A stretch of DNA of 35,017 nucleotides from a virus. Positions 6,372 through 15,453 of this stretch are shown here, one piece after another. Where the stretch lies: positions 1-35,017 of IMG/VR virus record IMGVR_UViG_3300021375_000090. One strand, given 5' to 3'. The position numbers were made by a program, and so were the translations under genes. The notes under the pieces are model-generated. The model was not told the DNA's origin. It was given only the letters and a program-made list of their open reading frames with translations, and did no database searches. How positions within the stretch are numbered: position 1 is the stretch's first letter; each line of letters begins with the position of its first letter.

Positions 6372-8650
6372 ATTTTGCACGATTCGCAATCATCCTCTTC
6401 TACTTCGGTAATTTCTAATGCTTCTAGTTTTTGTTCTGTATCTAACTCGCCTTGTCCGTCGTTAGTATTATTATAGTACAATTGCTTACCGCCGTATTTG
6501 TAAAATGTAATTATATCTTTAATGAGAACGCTCATTGGCACTTTCTCATCTTCGTAGTGTTCTGGATTGTAAGATGTATTTACCGAAATACCTTGGTCTA
6601 TGTACTTTTGTAATACAGCCATTATTTTTAAATAGCCTTGCGGAGACTTTTGATCCCACAATAAGTCATACTTATTTTTAAGTCTTGGGTAACCCGGCAC
6701 TACTTGTTTTAATACACCGTGCTTACTTTGTTTAACACTGATGTAACTGCGTGGTGGTTCAATACCATTTGTGCTGTTACTAATCTGTGCTGATGTTTCT
6801 GCTGGCATAAGTGCCATCAGTGTTGAATTACGGATACCAGTCTCTGCTAACTGCTTACGCAATCCTTTCCAATCTTGTCTTTCTTGATGCTTAACTAGCT
6901 CGTCAACTTCTTTCTTGTATGTTTGATTAGGTGTTAATCCTCTACCGTACTTAGTTTCGACTGTTCCTGGGCACTCGCCTTTCTCAACTGCTAAATCTGC
7001 ACTTGCCTTAATTAAGAAATAACTCCATGCTTCAGCCCATTCGTCAATTAACTCTAAGTTAGGATCTTGATATGTTGAGTCATTCTTTGCTAACCAATAT
7101 GCAAAGTTAATAATACCGATACCTAACGGTCTGCGTTTCATTGTGCTTAACTGTGCTGCAAGTACTGGGTAACTTTGGTAGTCTAAGAGTGCGTCTAAGC
7201 CTCTTACAGCAAGGTTACATACTCGTTGCATCTGTTTGAAGTCTTTAATAACACCCCAATTGATAGCACTTAAAGTACATAAACTAATTTCACCTTCTGC
7301 ATCATCAACACTTGTTAATGGCTTAGTTGGTAAGTTAATCTCGCAGCATAAATTACTTTGCTTAATAGGTGCTACATCCTCTACAAATGCTCCATGTGTG
7401 TTAGCATGATCAACATTCATTAAGTATATTCTACCTGTGTCTTTGCGTTCTGTTGCGAACGCAGAAAATAAATCCATTGCCTTAACAGATCTCTTTTTAA
7501 TACGAGTGTTTCTTTCTGCTGTTTCGTATAGTTCTTTAAACTTATCTTGATCAGCAAAGAAAGCATCATATAAGCCAGGCACATCATGCGGTGAAAACAA
7601 TGTAATGTCTCCACCTGTTAATAATCTTTCGTACATTAACTTATTAAATTGTACACCATAGTCCATGTGCCTTACACGATTTTCTTCTGTGCCTTTGTTG
7701 TTCTTTAACACCAGCATGTCTTCAATTTCTGTGTGCCAAATAGGATAGTATAGTGTGGCTGCTCCACCTCTTACACCGCCCTGTGAACATGACTTAACTG
7801 CTGATTGAAAAAGTTTATAGAAGGGGATAACTCCTGTATGAGTTGCATCTCCACTCCTAATAGGTGAGCCGATTGCTCTAATACTACCTGCGCCAATACC
7901 AATGCCGGCCTTTTGACTTACATACTTAACTACAGCACTTGTAGTTGCATTAATGCTGTCTAAACTGTCATCAGTTTCAATTAGTACACAACTACTAAAC
8001 TGTCTTTGTGGTGTACGCACACCTGCCATAACTGGTGTAGGCAAACTTATTTCAAATGTACTAATTGCATCGTAGTATGCTTTAACATAGTCAAGTCTTG
8101 TTTCTTTGTCGTACTTACTAAACAATGTCATAGCAATAAGCATATAACACACTTGTGGTGTTTCGTATATTTCGCCTGTTGCTCTGTTCTGCACAAGATA
8201 CTTGCCACGGAATTGTTCCATAGCCGCATAAGTTAAATACTCATCTCTACTGTGATTGATGTAATTGCTCAGTGTATCAACTTCGTCCTTTGTGTATGCA
8301 ATTAAAATTTCTCTATCGTAAAATCCTTGCTTGATATTTTTGTCTATGATATCACATAAACACGGTGGCTGAAACTCACCATACACTGCTTTACGCAAAT
8401 GATAGTTGATTAGCCTTCCTGCTACATATTGATAATTTGGTGATTCTTCGCTAATTAAATCAGCGGCACTTTTGATAAGTGTCTCTTGTATATCAGTACT
8501 TGTAATTCCGTTGTACAATTGTATCTGACTGTTAATCTCTACTTCACTTGGTGCAACACCAGTAATGCCCTCGCAGGCATATTGTACTACCTTGTGCAAC
8601 TTGTCTATGTTGATATCTTCGAGTTGCCCAGATCGTTTTTGTACTTGCAT
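6368..8650 (-). CDS. nrdA: Ribonucleotide reductase class Ia large subunit
   Basis: The 760-aa product begins with an ATP-cone (VQKRSGQLEDINIDKLHKVV, roughly residues 3-90), so dATP feedback may be retained. The active-site cysteines match the E. coli order: FSSC (Cys225 equivalent), SNLCCEINLP (Cys439 and Glu441 equivalents) and GEISLCTLS (Cys462 equivalent). The C-terminus DCESCKI keeps the redox pair that reloads the active site, spaced CxxC rather than the wider spacing of E. coli. No intein or split is present. The enzyme supplies dNDPs for phage replication. A leader of about 55 nt separates the ATG from a near-consensus sigma70 promoter, so this is an early gene. Confidence 0.97.
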   Translation of the reverse strand: MQVQKRSGQLEDINIDKLHKVVQYACEGITGVAPSEVEINSQIQLYNGITSTDIQETLIKSAADLISEESPNYQYVAGRLINYHLRKAVYGEFQPPCLCDIIDKNIKQGFYDREILIAYTKDEVDTLSNYINHSRDEYLTYAAMEQFRGKYLVQNRATGEIYETPQVCYMLIAMTLFSKYDKETRLDYVKAYYDAISTFEISLPTPVMAGVRTPQRQFSSCVLIETDDSLDSINATTSAVVKYVSQKAGIGIGAGSIRAIGSPIRSGDATHTGVIPFYKLFQSAVKSCSQGGVRGGAATLYYPIWHTEIEDMLVLKNNKGTEENRVRHMDYGVQFNKLMYERLLTGGDITLFSPHDVPGLYDAFFADQDKFKELYETAERNTRIKKRSVKAMDLFSAFATERKDTGRIYLMNVDHANTHGAFVEDVAPIKQSNLCCEINLPTKPLTSVDDAEGEISLCTLSAINWGVIKDFKQMQRVCNLAVRGLDALLDYQSYPVLAAQLSTMKRRPLGIGIINFAYWLAKNDSTYQDPNLELIDEWAEAWSYFLIKASADLAVEKGECPGTVETKYGRGLTPNQTYKKEVDELVKHQERQDWKGLRKQLAETGIRNSTLMALMPAETSAQISNSTNGIEPPRSYISVKQSKHGVLKQVVPGYPRLKNKYDLLWDQKSPQGYLKIMAVLQKYIDQGISVNTSYNPEHYEDEKVPMSVLIKDIITFYKYGGKQLYYNNTNDGQGELDTEQKLEALEITEVEEDDCESCKI

Positions 8651-8712
8651 GTGTTTATCCGTTGTCTGTTTGTTTCTAATTAAGTTTTTAGTGTATTATT
8701 TACCAGAAGCAA

Positions 8713-8741
8713 ATTGTACAATAAAACGGTGTAAATGTCAA
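8713..8741 (-). promoter_or_regulatory. Sigma70-type early promoter for nrdA-nrdB
   Basis: On the minus strand: TTGACA (8736-8741), a 17-nt spacer, and TACAAT (8713-8718). This differs from consensus at one base. It overlaps the 3' end of the gene at 8738-9169 and points into nrdA. Confidence 0.85.
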
Positions 8742-9169
8742 GAAAAAAGTGCGGATGTTTTAATTTTATGGGAATTAAATCGAGTGCTATTGTCTATTAC
8801 TTCTTGCATACTAACTGTCTTTCCTGGTATAAAATTGTATGCTAAGTTATCATGTATTAGCACCAGTCCATCATTTCCATTTATATGATTACTTATCACT
8901 TCAAAGTACAATTCTTCATCGGAAATGAATCCTTTATTGTGTAGTGTAGCCGCTAATATTAGAGTGATTCCAGACTGGCAAAAGTATCCTTCAGATACTA
9001 TTTCAAACACATTAGGCCAGTCACGAGGAGTGTAGTAGTCTATATACCTAGGTATAGGTTTGATAGGCGCAAACGCTTCTAGCAAAGGTTCTACTGTTTT
9101 GTATTCTTGCTGTCTTACTGTACGCCATGCATTCAAACGCTCTGATGACGTTTGGTGTTTGTTGAACAT
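8738..9169 (-). CDS. Uncharacterised protein (143 aa)
   Basis: The 143-aa product is not recognised. It has a charged N-terminus (MFNKHQTSSERLNAWRTVRQ), a Pro-rich segment (FAPIKPIPRYIDYYTPRDWP) and a mixed C-terminal half. No membrane segment or known motif is visible. The ATG at 9169 has no clear ribosome site. It lies 14 nt after the stop of the fibre-like gene at 9184 and probably shares its transcript. Its last bases contain the -35 element of the nrdA promoter. Confidence 0.7.
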   Translation of the reverse strand: MFNKHQTSSERLNAWRTVRQQEYKTVEPLLEAFAPIKPIPRYIDYYTPRDWPNVFEIVSEGYFCQSGITLILAATLHNKGFISDEELYFEVISNHINGNDGLVLIHDNLAYNFIPGKTVSMQEVIDNSTRFNSHKIKTSALFS

Positions 9170-9183
9170 AAATTAAACTTGTA

Positions 9184-11709
9184 TTAGTCTGGCCATCTAC
9201 GTGCAATATATCTAACTTGCACCGAACAGGCAGGACTTAATGTGTTATTAGTTTTTATAAATCCAGTTGTACCTGTTACACCACCAACAAAGTCTACATT
9301 ACCTGTTAGTGTACCTGAACGAGCATCTGTGTAGTTATCTGTTAATACAACATCGTTAATTGTTGTATCACCGGAATACATTAGTGTACCTACACGGCGA
9401 TAATTGCCTGAACTAGTTGTGGCATGCATAGCATATTCTACAAATACAGTATTTAATTGTCCTTCACCTGGTGACATTGAAATGTCTAATTCGTTAACAG
9501 GATTGTTTGTTCCTGTTGGCAATGTTAACTGCTCTGGTGTAGGGAAATCTGTTGTTGCTTGTCCTGCCGCTAGTGCCTCTGCTGTTAAGAACTCAATGTT
9601 TGTTTTGATATTCATTAATCCTCTTATATCAGGATTAGTTGATTCAAAGTATAAGTTGTTTAATATTTTTGCAAAGTCTCGAGCTTCTGTTCTTTCTTCA
9701 AAATTCATCTCACCAATTGAACTGTTTAAGTTTAATGGCCAATCGGTAAACACAGGATTACCACCTGCTGCTGTGGAGTTAAATTCTGCATTTACATATA
9801 CATCTTTAAATATGTTAACAGTAGGATCGGTTAATGTTTCGTTTAACCAATCTTCAAGTTTTGCTTTAACAGTTGCAGTTGGTCTATCGTATTCGTCGGC
9901 TTTAAGTCCTATTGCTGTTACTGTGCTTGATGTATCTTCGTGTAACGCAAAAGTAAATGGTGTTTTCTGTACTGATTCAGCATGTGTAATATACATCTTG
10001 TCAGCTGCACCAGGTATACTATTAATTCTAGGCCATAAGTTTGCACCATTAACAAGTGTTTGTACATCTGCAGGGGTTGATGCTGAGGCTAAGTTCATTG
10101 AAACAACCGGTGTCGCTTCAACTGTAGCACTAGATATAACTGGAGTAAATGTTAAGTTTGTTACATTACCAGTTATGTTTGAACCAGTGTTTAGAATAAA
10201 TGTGTTATCAGTAACAGCGGCAACTGTTTTAGTACCTGTTGGATTTGCTGCTTCATTGTTTGTTAATGTTACAGAACCACCAACTGGATTACCATGTCTT
10301 TCACTGTTTACAACAACATTGGAAGCATCTTTATTCTTGTATGTTATATAAACTAAGTTAGCAGGGTCTGTGGCCATTGCAGAGTTAAATGCTATATCCA
10401 AACTGATAGTTTTACTTACTGTACTAACCGCACCTGCTCCAATTGCTGTGTCAACATTTACTACAGTACCATCTAAGCCTGATACATTAGTACCACTTAA
10501 ATCTATAAATTTAACACTATCAACAATTTGTGTATTCTCAACATTCTCAACTGTTATTCTTAACTTACTTCCAACACCAGCATCAGCGCCTGTTACTTGT
10601 CTTGTTAAACTTGCTGCATTACTTGGTATTGTAGCAGTAACTTCACCTGACGATAAATCATAGTCTGAAATAGATAATACCTTACCGTCTGCTAGCCAAT
10701 CAGTACCACCTTTAATATATGTATGGTTATAAACTCCATTAGGATCATAATCCTCATTAGAGTCTAATGAATAACTTCCAGCAAGTATGTTTGCTGATAA
10801 AGTAATATCAGATGCTGTTGCAACTGCTGTAACATTTTCTCTTACAGTGTCGTTCTTTGTTAAAAGTAATGTACCTAATGTCTGCGAAAAGTCTGCTGAG
10901 TTAGGTGCATACTTTACATCTGTTGCTACTTGTATGTGCTTAAATTGCATACCAATAAAGCCAATACCAATACCTTCTGCAACTCTAATATTATTGGTGT
11001 CTAATTCTCTGTAAGATGTAATACCTTTTGAAGCATAAAAACCAGGCTGACTTGTTAAACCAATGTTAGCACTAGTTACTGCATTAATTACTGCGGCATT
11101 ACTGTAATAAGAGATTGAAACTGCATCTGCTCCTGACGGAGGCGATCTAAATGTAAGTGTATGAGAGTGAGTAGAAACACTTTGACCTGTAGCAGATTGT
11201 TCAAAGAAGTAATCTTCTCCTGAACTAATTGATGCTACCTTAGATGGTACAGTAACAGTACCATTTTTAACTACTTGTAAATCAGTAGGAACAAAGGCTG
11301 AACCTGTTATGTTGTTTACAAAACTTGCACCAGCATTAATATTACCAAATACTTTTCCTTCTCTACCAACTGTTGTGCCACTTGACGCAACTACTGTTGC
11401 TGGAGTCCAACTAACAACATTTGCAACGCCGTCGAATTCACCTTTATCATAAATTTTATGAGGCACTGTAAATTTGACCATTTGTATATTAGCAAGACTT
11501 GCAGTTATACTTTGGGCACTTGCTGTTTTTTCAAATATACCTGTTTTATTGTATATATCTGAAACTGGATCTGTTGTGTCGGCGCCAATGTACAACTGTC
11601 TACTATCTGTTGCGAATCCAAGTTCTCCTGGACGCAACGGCTTAGGGAGGTCTTGTTTCTGACCTCTGCGTTGTTGCATTCGTACGATTTTTGTTGTTTC
11701 TTCTGCCAC
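9184..11709 (-). CDS. Large fibre/whisker-like structural protein
   Basis: The 841-aa product starts from GTG at 11709 with a ribosome site GAGAGG about 7-12 nt upstream. Residues about 12-43 (RRGQKQDLPKPLRPGELGF then ATDSRQLYIG) match the N-terminal motif common in phage fibres and the major tropism determinant family, where it anchors a beta-rich fibre to the particle. The rest is Thr, Asn, Val and Ser rich with few charged residues and ends in a compact SVQVRYIARRWPD. This fits a trimeric fibre or decoration, likely for host or surface binding. The late promoter at 11741-11748 supports a virion role. No chaperone or tail fibre adhesin neighbour is seen, so the exact position on the particle is unknown. 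Confidence 0.75.
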   Translation of the reverse strand: MAEETTKIVRMQQRRGQKQDLPKPLRPGELGFATDSRQLYIGADTTDPVSDIYNKTGIFEKTASAQSITASLANIQMVKFTVPHKIYDKGEFDGVANVVSWTPATVVASSGTTVGREGKVFGNINAGASFVNNITGSAFVPTDLQVVKNGTVTVPSKVASISSGEDYFFEQSATGQSVSTHSHTLTFRSPPSGADAVSISYYSNAAVINAVTSANIGLTSQPGFYASKGITSYRELDTNNIRVAEGIGIGFIGMQFKHIQVATDVKYAPNSADFSQTLGTLLLTKNDTVRENVTAVATASDITLSANILAGSYSLDSNEDYDPNGVYNHTYIKGGTDWLADGKVLSISDYDLSSGEVTATIPSNAASLTRQVTGADAGVGSKLRITVENVENTQIVDSVKFIDLSGTNVSGLDGTVVNVDTAIGAGAVSTVSKTISLDIAFNSAMATDPANLVYITYKNKDASNVVVNSERHGNPVGGSVTLTNNEAANPTGTKTVAAVTDNTFILNTGSNITGNVTNLTFTPVISSATVEATPVVSMNLASASTPADVQTLVNGANLWPRINSIPGAADKMYITHAESVQKTPFTFALHEDTSSTVTAIGLKADEYDRPTATVKAKLEDWLNETLTDPTVNIFKDVYVNAEFNSTAAGGNPVFTDWPLNLNSSIGEMNFEERTEARDFAKILNNLYFESTNPDIRGLMNIKTNIEFLTAEALAAGQATTDFPTPEQLTLPTGTNNPVNELDISMSPGEGQLNTVFVEYAMHATTSSGNYRRVGTLMYSGDTTINDVVLTDNYTDARSGTLTGNVDFVGGVTGTTGFIKTNNTLSPACSVQVRYIARRWPD

Positions 11710-11740
11710 TGTTAAGCCTCTCTAATTACTTACTTAACAG

Positions 11741-11748
11741 TATTTATC
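11741..11748 (-). promoter_or_regulatory. Late promoter GATAAATA for the fibre gene
   Basis: GATAAATACT on the minus strand, about 31 nt upstream of the GTG at 11709. A small hairpin (TCACT-CAA-AGTGA) overlaps its upstream edge. Confidence 0.7.
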
Positions 11749-11780
11749 ACTTTGAGTGACTAAACTTTATTATAATAGTC

Positions 11781-12239
11781 TTACCATACAAGCACCAACA
11801 CATGCCTATATCCTTTAGTAAGTTTTGTTACACCGTGCAATCTACCTTTGGGATGAAAAATATGGTCGCCTGATTTCATGTCAATAATTTCAAACTTATC
11901 TGTTTTTATACAAGTTTCTCCGCCTTGTAAGTCGCTAGATGAATCTAATAAAATAATACTGGTTCCATAAGTACAGTCATCGTAGTGCATGTCGGCTTTT
12001 GCGCCAGCATTATATTTTAATAGTTTTATAACTGGCTGATGATTATCAGGTATATCCTCTGCAGGCTTTGTCACCAGTGATAGTATTTTGCTGTATAATG
12101 AATCTGTTTTGTCTATGTAGCATTTTAGAACACCAGTAAGATATTCTCTACTTATGGGGCCGGTTTTTTCACCTTTTACACCTGCGTAGAAATCGCCGGA
12201 TTCAATTAAAGGTGTACATAATGTTAATAGTTTGTTCAT
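11781..12239 (-). CDS. 2OG-Fe(II) oxygenase (prolyl-hydroxylase-like)
   Basis: I choose the ATG at 12239, which overlaps the exonuclease stop as ATGA, giving 152 aa. The iron ligands are His85 and Asp87 in MHYDDCTYG and His135 in RLHGV, and Arg145 in GYRHVLVLVW can bind the 2-oxoglutarate carboxylate. GGETCI and a GDHIFHP segment fit the double-stranded beta-helix core. Such enzymes hydroxylate proteins, nucleic acids or small molecules using oxygen and 2-oxoglutarate. They are frequent in marine T4-like phages, usually with unknown target. It is co-transcribed with the exonuclease from the sigma70 promoter at 12938-12966, so it acts early. Confidence 0.88.
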   Translation of the reverse strand: MNKLLTLCTPLIESGDFYAGVKGEKTGPISREYLTGVLKCYIDKTDSLYSKILSLVTKPAEDIPDNHQPVIKLLKYNAGAKADMHYDDCTYGTSIILLDSSSDLQGGETCIKTDKFEIIDMKSGDHIFHPKGRLHGVTKLTKGYRHVLVLVW

Positions 12240-12910
12240 TGCAATGAGTAATAGTCTGCTAATCTCATTGCCCATTTATTGCAGTATTCTTCAAATTCGT
12301 CACCATTAATAACAAAGTCAGCGTATTTGCCTTCTCTGTCGATCATTAAAATAGCAACTTGTTTGATGTTTGTACCAAACATTTCATTGTGTGCTAGTGC
12401 GTATGCACAGCCTTGCATGAAGTAATCTTCAATCCATTCACGCTTTTTAATCTTTTTAGCAGTCTTAAAGTCTATAATACTTTCAACACCGTTAAACATA
12501 CCCACTGCATCGCTTGTACCTGCGTATAATCCTTGAGCTATTAGTGCTACTTCAACACCCCATATCTCATCTACTTGGCTTAAACCTTTGTCGATCATTT
12601 CATCAACCATGTTTTTAGCCATAATACTTATGTGGTTATTACCTTTGATTTCGTACTCTTCAAGTAATACATATTTTTCTAAAGCATTATGTACTTTGGT
12701 ACCTAAGCCTGCACTTTCTTGACTAATTCTGTTTGCTTCAGCATCGCCTACTCGCTTACGCCAGTTAATAAGTGCTGTCTTATCACCAGTATCAGAAAGT
12801 ACTGTTGTGACACTTGGCACTGGTTGATCATCATCACCTGTGTATTGGCGTTGTCCGTTTTTTGCTGTTACCCTTTTGAGAGTTGGGTAAGTGAATTTTT
12901 CTACAAGCAT
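12236..12910 (-). CDS. PD-(D/E)XK exonuclease (RecB/Cas4-like)
   Basis: The 224-aa product has the motif set of RecB-type nucleases: His74 in GTKVHN, Glu120 before the strand, Asp134 in GTSDAVG, Asp147 and Lys149 in IIDFKT, and Gln166 in YFMQGCAYA. PSVTTVL near residue 32 is typical of the N-terminal part of this family. It probably degrades or processes DNA ends in recombination or host DNA breakdown. The ATG at 12910 has AAAGG upstream and is about 20 nt from the predicted transcription start. It is the first gene of an early two-gene operon with the oxygenase. Confidence 0.88.
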   Translation of the reverse strand: MLVEKFTYPTLKRVTAKNGQRQYTGDDDQPVPSVTTVLSDTGDKTALINWRKRVGDAEANRISQESAGLGTKVHNALEKYVLLEEYEIKGNNHISIMAKNMVDEMIDKGLSQVDEIWGVEVALIAQGLYAGTSDAVGMFNGVESIIDFKTAKKIKKREWIEDYFMQGCAYALAHNEMFGTNIKQVAILMIDREGKYADFVINGDEFEEYCNKWAMRLADYYSLQ

Positions 12911-12937
12911 TAAGTATACCTTTATTAGTTAAGATGT

Positions 12938-12966
12938 ATTATAACATGTGATGGATGTTGTGTCAA
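12938..12966 (-). promoter_or_regulatory. Consensus sigma70 early promoter
   Basis: On the minus strand: TTGACA (12961-12966), a 17-nt spacer and TATAAT (12938-12943), a full match to the bacterial consensus. It drives the exonuclease-oxygenase pair. It lies just after a terminator that isolates it from the late gene upstream. Confidence 0.92.
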
Positions 12967-12970
12967 TAAA

Positions 12971-12992
12971 AAAGGCACTTAAAAATGCCTTT
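12971..12992 (-). terminator. Rho-independent terminator after the 105-aa gene
   Basis: AAAGGCA (12971-12977) pairs with TGCCTTT (12986-12992) around 8 nt. In the minus direction it ends in a run of T. It separates late transcription from the early promoter at 12938. Confidence 0.85.
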
Positions 12993-13013
12993 CTTTTCAA
13001 TAACTTATAGGTA

Positions 13014-13331
13014 TTACCAACTAATATTCCACTGTAATGCTGTTGCATCGTTTGGATTTGTAATAATACTAACACCGTATCCTAACTTAGTAAAGTAGTT
13101 TTTTACATAGTTAAGTTGATCTAATTTAGTTGGATCTGTTGTAATGTTGTTCCATACATAGTAGTACACATTACTGTTAGTCATTGTAGAATTGTTTACA
13201 TTTGCGTAAAGTACACCAGCATCAACGTTAGCATATACTGCGTTCTCAATAGCAGTTACTTCGTTGTGAATTACAGTATTATTTCTAGTACTGCTTCGTG
13301 CTGTTTTAGCATTTATAAATATGCCTGGCAT
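13014..13331 (-). CDS. Uncharacterised late protein (105 aa)
   Basis: The 105-aa product (MPGIFINAKTARSSTRNN...) is rich in Asn, Thr, Val and Tyr and is probably compact with beta structure. No catalytic motif or membrane segment is visible. The composition and the terminator directly behind it recall the small late genes at 23071-24097, so a virion surface or neck part is possible; this is inference. The ATG follows the stop of the 112-aa gene by 3 nt, with GGAG inside the end of that gene as ribosome site. It is the last gene of the late block running from 15025. Confidence 0.7.
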   Translation of the reverse strand: MPGIFINAKTARSSTRNNTVIHNEVTAIENAVYANVDAGVLYANVNNSTMTNSNVYYYVWNNITTDPTKLDQLNYVKNYFTKLGYGVSIITNPNDATALQWNISW

Positions 13332-13333
13332 TG

Positions 13334-13672
13334 CTACGCTATCTCCGTGTTCATTGCAGTACTTGCTGCACCTTGAGCTAAGTCAGATACTGTGTCTGCA
13401 GCTTCTTCGCCGCCATCTGTGCTTACTTCGTCAGGTAATTGATTCTTAGTTTTAATGACTTCTCTGTTTACACTACTAGCATGTCCGCTCTTATCAATTG
13501 CTGCAATAAGTTCGTCTGTGGTAGTAACAAATCCTTGCTTGGCTAGAAGTGCTCTAAATTGTTCAGTAGGAATATCCGTCTCACCTTTTGCTCCTACTTT
13601 TGCAAGTAGATCTTGAACAGTAAGAATTAAATCGGAAAAATATCCCTCTGATATCACTTCTCTAATTAGCAT
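13334..13672 (-). CDS. Putative capsid-internal protein with targeting-like leader (112 aa)
   Basis: The 112-aa product begins MLIREVISE followed by Gly. This matches the (I/L)-x-E/G cut site of the T4 prohead protease and the style of T4 internal-protein leaders (FIAE/A). Residues about 36-75 (TEQFRALLAKQGFVTTTDEL, then a second helix pair) look like a small helical domain, followed by an acidic Ala-rich tail. No known domain is recognised. The gene starts one base after the 435-aa gene and belongs to the same late transcript. Confidence 0.65.
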   Translation of the reverse strand: MLIREVISEGYFSDLILTVQDLLAKVGAKGETDIPTEQFRALLAKQGFVTTTDELIAAIDKSGHASSVNREVIKTKNQLPDEVSTDGGEEAADTVSDLAQGAASTAMNTEIA

Positions 13673-13673
13673 G

Positions 13674-14981
13674 TTAAACCTCTACAGGTGTTCTGCCTAA
13701 TGGTTCTTCTTCTGGCCCTGCCGCTGCTGGTTCGTTAACATCCATTGCTGGCTCTTCTAATCCTACTTCAGGTTCTGCAGGTGCGCCTAAGTCAGCAGTA
13801 TCACCTAAACCCATATCGTCTGTGTTTACAATTGTGCCTGCGCCGATTAAACCTGCTATAGCATTATCGATACCATCTTTAGCAAGTTTTGAATTTTCTA
13901 AGTATCCGCCTAGTAAACCATTAACACTGTCTGCAAAAGTAGCTGCTGCTTGAGCACCCATTTCGCCACGCATTTGATCTGCAATTGCAGGAAGACTTTC
14001 ATTCATCATACGACCAATTTCTTCTACATGTCCTTGTATGTCGTCTGCTAATGCTCTTACTGCCATTACAACTTCTGCTTCTTCGATACTAGTACCTTCA
14101 ACTTCTTCATTAATCATGTCGTCTACTAGACTGTCAAACATTGTGCTTTCGTTTTTCTTTTCGTCTTCAGTGTCGCCTGTTACTTCGTACTCTTCGCCGT
14201 CTACTGTAAATTTCTTTTCGCCTTTAGCAATAGCGTCTTTTCTTGCGCCTGTGAATTTGTTTTGCTCTGCTACTTTAGCACCAAACATTTTAATACCGTT
14301 TGCAACTGCATCTTCATCTAAACCGTTTAAGAAACCAACAACTGCATCTCTGCTTTTTTCTGTTACTTTAGCAAAAGATTCTAACTTCTCTTCAATTGCG
14401 TCTAGGCTTTCTGTACCTGTTAATTCAACACCACACTCTTTAGCAAGTTCTCTAAGCAAAGAATCGTTAAGGTCTGTTTCTGGGATATACTCGCCTTCTT
14501 CTTCGATGCTTTCGTGCTTCATACCACATGCTTCCATGTAGTTTTTTGCTGCTGAAAGGATAATTGGCATAACATGTTCATCATCATATGCAAAACGAGA
14601 GTCCATTCTGTACTGATTCATACATTCGCCACAAGCCTCGTCTACAGTGTAGCCGCTGTCCATTAAACTACAAACACTAGCATTGATCATTTCTTTCATC
14701 TCACCATGTGCTGGTGATTCTGCGTACATGCCTTCGCTAATCATAGTTGTAAGAACATCTTTGATGCCTAAAAACTTTGCGTAATCAGGATCTTGTTGAA
14801 ACTTAGTTTTACCGCTTTTGATTAAAGCAATACTTTTGTTAGCAGTTTCTAGTAAACTGTCTAATTTTGCTTTCTTAGGAAATCCGGAGGTCTTCAATGA
14901 AACTCCAAACTCTTCCTTTAGCATTTTGTTAACTTTAGCGATTTTCTTTACGCCTTTTTGATTGAATTCTTTTAAAAACAT
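13674..14981 (-). CDS. Acidic putative head-internal protein (435 aa)
   Basis: The 435-aa product is acidic and mostly helical, with a long C-terminal tail of Ala, Pro and Glu. It contains a prohead-protease-like site at residues 81-84 (ISE/G) and a conserved-looking Cys-containing segment (SVCSLMDSG, EACGECMNQY at about 102-126). The composition and potential cut site suggest a head core or internal protein. I do not recognise a catalytic domain. The ATG at 14981 follows a late promoter at 15018-15025 with a 36-nt leader. Its N-terminus (MFLKEFNQKG) does not have the E at position 9 that most neighbours have. Confidence 0.65.
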   Translation of the reverse strand: MFLKEFNQKGVKKIAKVNKMLKEEFGVSLKTSGFPKKAKLDSLLETANKSIALIKSGKTKFQQDPDYAKFLGIKDVLTTMISEGMYAESPAHGEMKEMINASVCSLMDSGYTVDEACGECMNQYRMDSRFAYDDEHVMPIILSAAKNYMEACGMKHESIEEEGEYIPETDLNDSLLRELAKECGVELTGTESLDAIEEKLESFAKVTEKSRDAVVGFLNGLDEDAVANGIKMFGAKVAEQNKFTGARKDAIAKGEKKFTVDGEEYEVTGDTEDEKKNESTMFDSLVDDMINEEVEGTSIEEAEVVMAVRALADDIQGHVEEIGRMMNESLPAIADQMRGEMGAQAAATFADSVNGLLGGYLENSKLAKDGIDNAIAGLIGAGTIVNTDDMGLGDTADLGAPAEPEVGLEEPAMDVNEPAAAGPEEEPLGRTPVEV

Positions 14982-15017
14982 TTTTATAATCCCAGGTATT
15001 AAATTCTCTATTACTGT

Positions 15018-15025
15018 TATTTATC
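15018..15025 (-). promoter_or_regulatory. Late promoter GATAAATA
   Basis: GATAAATAAC on the minus strand, 36 nt upstream of the ATG at 14981. It starts the late transcript for the 435-, 112- and 105-aa genes, which ends at the terminator at 12971-12992. Confidence 0.7.
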
Positions 15026-15040
15026 ATCTTTGTGAACAAT

Positions 15041-15430
15041 TTAATTAAACCGTTTCAATTCATCCTTGGTAAAATTGAATTTACATATGGTGTCAAACAG
15101 TCTTGCTTCAACTGCCTGGCTTAGATTAAAATCTTTTGTATTTTTAATAGTGTGTCTATAGTACATAATGTCATTTTTACATCTATAATACTGCGAAATT
15201 AAACCATCCATTTTTCTTTTATTGTTAATAGTAGGCTCTTGTCCTTTATTACGCAACTTACAAATGTATGAAGCAATACACTTCATCGGTAGTTCTTTTG
15301 CTATAATTGACTTCGAAACATGTTCTTGCACTATAAATGCATCATCTTGTTTGCTTACAACATAGATACCTTTTTTAGCAACATTGGTTGCTATAGTGTC
15401 TAACTGTTTGGAGAGTCTTTTCTTGTTCAT
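15041..15430 (-). CDS. Uncharacterised basic protein (129 aa)
   Basis: I start at the ATG at 15430 (MNKKRLSKQL), because the longer frame to 15490 would overlap the preceding gene by 36 nt and the ATG at 15430 sits exactly 5 nt after a late promoter element. The product is Lys-rich and probably helical with a central beta part (KGIYVVSKQDDAFIVQEHVS). No known motif is visible. The stretch RNKGQEPTINNKRKMDGLIS and the following Tyr/Arg helix could bind nucleic acid; this is only a composition guess. Confidence 0.6.
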   Translation of the reverse strand: MNKKRLSKQLDTIATNVAKKGIYVVSKQDDAFIVQEHVSKSIIAKELPMKCIASYICKLRNKGQEPTINNKRKMDGLISQYYRCKNDIMYYRHTIKNTKDFNLSQAVEARLFDTICKFNFTKDELKRFN

Positions 15431-15435
15431 ATAGG

Positions 15436-15443
15436 TATTTATG
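15436..15443 (-). promoter_or_regulatory. Late promoter variant CATAAATA, 5 nt before ATG
   Basis: CATAAATA on the minus strand followed by CCTAT and the ATG at 15430. The spacing is the same as at the PAAR gene and at 16379, and no ribosome site lies between. Confidence 0.5.
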
Positions 15444-15453
15444 AACTGGTGTT

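Noticed and set aside
5271-6389. nrdB start at 6389
   Set aside because: The ATG at 6371 overlaps the nrdA stop as ATGA, as in other pairs here. The upstream extension lies inside nrdA.
9404-10351. Long plus-strand open frame (315 codons)
   Set aside because: It is antisense to the 841-aa fibre gene, has the low-complexity Val/Ser/Leu composition of a mirror frame and has no ribosome site.
11752-11764. TCACT-CAA-AGTGA hairpin
   Set aside because: Short stem overlapping the late promoter with no T-run; not a terminator.
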